A program made the translations under genes and the position numbers. From Microcoleus vaginatus WJT46-NPBG5 (GTDB taxonomy: Bacteria; Cyanobacteriota; Cyanobacteriia; Cyanobacteriales; Oscillatoriaceae): a DNA stretch of 64,000 nt. A model generated the notes under the pieces. It had not been told where the DNA came from, made no database searches, and saw only the letters and a list, made by a program, of their open reading frames with translations. The stretch is taken from the NCBI GenBank assembly GCA_019359355.1, contig JAHHHM010000014.1:114882-178881 (forward strand), given 5' to 3'. The first letter of the stretch is position 1. Each line of letters begins with the position of its first letter. Positions 61,583 through 64,000 of the stretch are shown one piece after another.

Positions 61583-62632
61583 ATGGAACATAAATCTTAT
61601 CTTATTTTCGAGCTTAATGGTTCCCGTTATGGTGTTGAAGCGCTCTGCGTTCAGGAGATTTTCTTCCTGCCAGAGTTAACACCGATTGCAGAAGCACCCC
61701 GCGATATTGTGGGTGTCGTCAATCTTCGAGGCGATATTGTTCCCGTTATGGATCTCGAAGTGCGTCTTGGGCACCGAACACGGGAATTCCAACTTACAGA
61801 CAGCGTGATCATCCTAGACTTGCAAGAATTTCAGATTGGCATTATTGTCAATCAAGTCCAAGAAGTTCTAGACCTTGTGGCAGAAGAGGTTTCGACAGAA
61901 CTACTTTATGGGCGAAAAATTTCCGATAACTCCCACCACTTTTTAAGCGGCGTCGCTAAAATGGCTGGTGGCATTGTGATGCTACTAAACCCAGAAAATT
62001 TAGTTTATGACTCTGAAATTTCTGAAGGGTTAATACCCGAAAAAATCTCAAAGCGTGCTGAAGAAACTGAGACGTTTCTAACACACCAACGTGTGTTCTG
62101 CCCCCATGCAACTGCAGAAGAACGAACGATTTTTCGGGTACGTGCCGAAAATCTCATGATCTCCACATCTCGGCAGGATTTTGCCGGCTTAACGCCATTA
62201 GCCGTTATTGGTTTAAATGGAGAGTATTTTGGGTTTGAATTAGAGTTGGTGCGAGAATTCACCGATCTCCGCAAGATTACGCCAATTCCTTGCACGCCGG
62301 CGCATATTATTGGGAATATGAATCTGCGGGGTGAAATTATCACAATCATTGATATTCGGAGTTTGTTGAATCTGTCAGTGGCTGGAAGTAGTACGAACTC
62401 CAAAGCAATGGTGATTCACGTCGATGATCTCGTTGCCGGTGTTACTGTTGATGAAGTTTTTGATGTCATGTATTTGCAACCTTCAGACATGAGGCCGGTT
62501 CCAGCAGCCGTTCATTCCAGCAATGATGAATATCTGCGAGGGACTGCGCCCTACCGGGAAAAAATGATGAGCATTCTAGATATGTCGAAGATTATCACCA
62601 AAGGAGAGTTAATTGTGAATGAAGAAATTTAA
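61583..62632 (+). CDS. Double CheW-domain adaptor
   Basis: CheW couples chemoreceptors to CheA kinase. The 349-residue product contains two CheW domains. The first (about 5-150) has YLIFELNGSRYGVEALCVQEIFFLPELTPIAEAPRDIVGVVNLRGDIVPVMDL, and the second (about 205-345) has LAVIGLNGEYFGFELELVREFTDLRKITPIPCTPAHIIGNMNLRGEIITIIDIRSLL. The NLRGxIxPVxD receptor/kinase-contact loop is present in both, as VNLRGDIVPVMD and MNLRGEIITIID. The linker (150-200) is less conserved. A tandem-CheW adaptor could bridge two array elements. No CheA is present nearby, so the partner kinase is elsewhere. Confidence 0.93.
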   Translation: MEHKSYLIFELNGSRYGVEALCVQEIFFLPELTPIAEAPRDIVGVVNLRGDIVPVMDLEVRLGHRTREFQLTDSVIILDLQEFQIGIIVNQVQEVLDLVAEEVSTELLYGRKISDNSHHFLSGVAKMAGGIVMLLNPENLVYDSEISEGLIPEKISKRAEETETFLTHQRVFCPHATAEERTIFRVRAENLMISTSRQDFAGLTPLAVIGLNGEYFGFELELVREFTDLRKITPIPCTPAHIIGNMNLRGEIITIIDIRSLLNLSVAGSSTNSKAMVIHVDDLVAGVTVDEVFDVMYLQPSDMRPVPAAVHSSNDEYLRGTAPYREKMMSILDMSKIITKGELIVNEEI

Positions 62633-62781
62633 CCATTGCTTTCCCTTCTCAACCTGAAGTAAGAATATTGGGTGCATCGTCTTTACAGCAAAACTAAAAT
62701 TTTCTATTCGAGTCTTTATCCCTCAATAACTTAAAAGAAGTAGAAAATTTTTTCATTTTTTAGCTATTATTCCTCACAATT

Positions 62782-63639
62782 ATGCAACTTAATCAATTGC
62801 GATTAGGCTTAAAATCTGAATTTACTAATAAACTAGGTTTCACAGACATCTCAAGAAATTTTATATTATTTATCTGCATCATTATCTGTATACAAGGATT
62901 GACAAGCTGCACTTTGACCGAATCCTCGTCTGTCTTAACAGTCTCTGCTGCCGCCAGTTTAAAAGAGTCTCTTGAAGAAATTCAAGAAATTTATACAAAA
63001 GACCAACCGAGCGAGTCATTAATTTATAATTTTGGAGCTTCTGGTGCTCTACAGCAACAAATTGAACAGGGAGCGCCGGTGGATATTTTCATCTCTGCTT
63101 CCCCTCAGCAAATGGATACGTTACAGAAAAAGCGTCTGTTAATTAACGAGACTCGTAAAAATTTACTGAAAAATCAACTTGTTTTAGTGCAACCTAAAAA
63201 TTCCCCCTCAATCTCTGATTTTAAAGATTTAGCCAGTGAACAAGTTAAAAAAATAGCCCTTGGAGAACCGCAAACCGTACCCGTTGGAAAATACGCTCAA
63301 GAAGTTCTGAGTTTTTTTCAAATTGCAGATAAGCTAAAATCGAAAGTTGTTTTCGCTAAAGATGTCCGTCAAGTTTTAACGTATGTAGAAAGGGGTGACG
63401 TGGATGCCGGCATCGTCTATAAAACGGACGCCACACAGTCAGCTAAGGTCAAAATTGTGGCTGTTGCACCCGCTCAGTCTCATTCACCCATTATCTATTC
63501 AGCAGCCATCATTAAAGACAGTAAAAACATCCCAAAAGCTAAACAATATGTAGAGTTTCTTGCTAGCAATCAGGCTGCCTCTGTGTTTAGGAAATACGGA
63601 TTTACACTTCCTGCTCCTGAGTATCAGGTTCTTCCTTAA
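62782..63639 (+). CDS. modA: Molybdate ABC transporter substrate-binding lipoprotein
   Basis: ModA captures molybdate or tungstate outside the membrane for the ModBC importer. The 285-residue protein has a hydrophobic segment and a lipobox near residues 37-44 (IQGLTSC), then LTVSAAASLKESLEEIQEIY, YNFGASGALQQQIEQGAPVDIFISAS and GDVDAGIVYKTDA, which are the family's oxyanion-binding landmarks. The signal is preceded by ~30 extra residues (LNQLRLGLKSEF), so the start could be further in. No modB or modC follows; the next gene is psbA on the opposite strand, so the transporter genes must be elsewhere. It ends at a bidirectional terminator. Confidence 0.92.
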   Translation: MQLNQLRLGLKSEFTNKLGFTDISRNFILFICIIICIQGLTSCTLTESSSVLTVSAAASLKESLEEIQEIYTKDQPSESLIYNFGASGALQQQIEQGAPVDIFISASPQQMDTLQKKRLLINETRKNLLKNQLVLVQPKNSPSISDFKDLASEQVKKIALGEPQTVPVGKYAQEVLSFFQIADKLKSKVVFAKDVRQVLTYVERGDVDAGIVYKTDATQSAKVKIVAVAPAQSHSPIIYSAAIIKDSKNIPKAKQYVEFLASNQAASVFRKYGFTLPAPEYQVLP

Positions 63640-63657
63640 GCAAAAAATTATACCAAC

Positions 63658-63694
63658 AAAAAAGCGCCCCCTTGTGAGGAGCGCTTTTTTTAAT
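63658..63694. terminator. Bidirectional terminator between modA and psbA
   Basis: AAAAAAGCGC (63658-63667) and GCGCTTTTTT (63681-63690) pair, giving T-runs on both strands. It lies in the convergent gap between the modA stop and the psbA stop, so it can end both transcripts. Confidence 0.85.
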
Positions 63695-63707
63695 CAGTAG
63701 CTAAAAC

Positions 63708-64000
<293 letters not shown>

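Overview
The window is a piece of a cyanobacterial chromosome, most likely from a filamentous, Oscillatoriales/Coleofasciculus-like organism. The evidence is psbA (photosystem II D1) at the right edge, ldpA and a ycf45-type gene, a clpR-clpP3 pair, an rbp-rpsU pair, a cyanobacterial-type HflX, heptanucleotide STRR repeats, scattered HIP1 octamers (GCGATCGC) and a striking abundance of GCCGG(C/T). The genus is inferred; no rRNA gene is present. There is no convincing tRNA, CRISPR array, transposase, integrase or prophage gene. The genome here is mostly housekeeping genes separated by generous AT-rich spacers.

Layout. 0-5 kb: tail of an unknown gene, trpB with a CAP-domain lipoprotein-like gene, a methyltransferase with a small partner, and an RNase D-like exonuclease. 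4.8-8.5 kb: two divergent-copy rhodanese-fold genes lacking the catalytic Cys, an unknown 315-residue protein and a general-stress-like protein. 8.5-16.3 kb: mutL, two abutting acetyltransferases, an exported pentapeptide-repeat protein, a DEDDh exonuclease, a Tat-exported beta-propeller and murF. 17-24.4 kb: an unknown cyanobacterial protein, rbp and rpsU (rpsU is only 59 codons), a DUF697-like GTPase, a TM-helix/MscS-related protein, a START-fold protein and a SirB1-type protein. 25-32.8 kb: hflX, a hemerythrin protein, a small membrane protein, NUDIX, START-fold, DoxX, isoaspartyl peptidase and an orphan ATP-grasp ligase. 33-41.6 kb: stand-alone CheB esterase, a small hypothetical, J-domain/TPR protein, clpP3-clpR, a VWA protein, a PIN/TRAM protein and hemW.

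41.7-62.6 kb is rich in signalling genes: a 1677-residue kinase with about nine PAS domains, translationally coupled to a rhomboid-fold protein that has lost its catalytic Ser; two chemoreceptors without an evident HAMP domain; ldpA and ycf45; a CheY-like receiver; a GAF/PAS kinase whose GAF-kinase end is paralogous to that of the first kinase; CheR-TPR; and a double-CheW protein. No CheA is in the window, so partners must lie elsewhere. The right end holds modA and psbA, converging on a shared terminator.

The most unusual observations are the kinase/pseudo-rhomboid gene pair with a perfect palindrome 6 nt before the kinase start, a terminator-like hairpin 11 nt before a J-domain gene downstream of clpP, and a 26-bp perfect palindrome abutting a TATAAT ahead of the lone CheB. 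I did not find a clearly new defence or mobile system. All domain calls are from reading translations; no database search was run.
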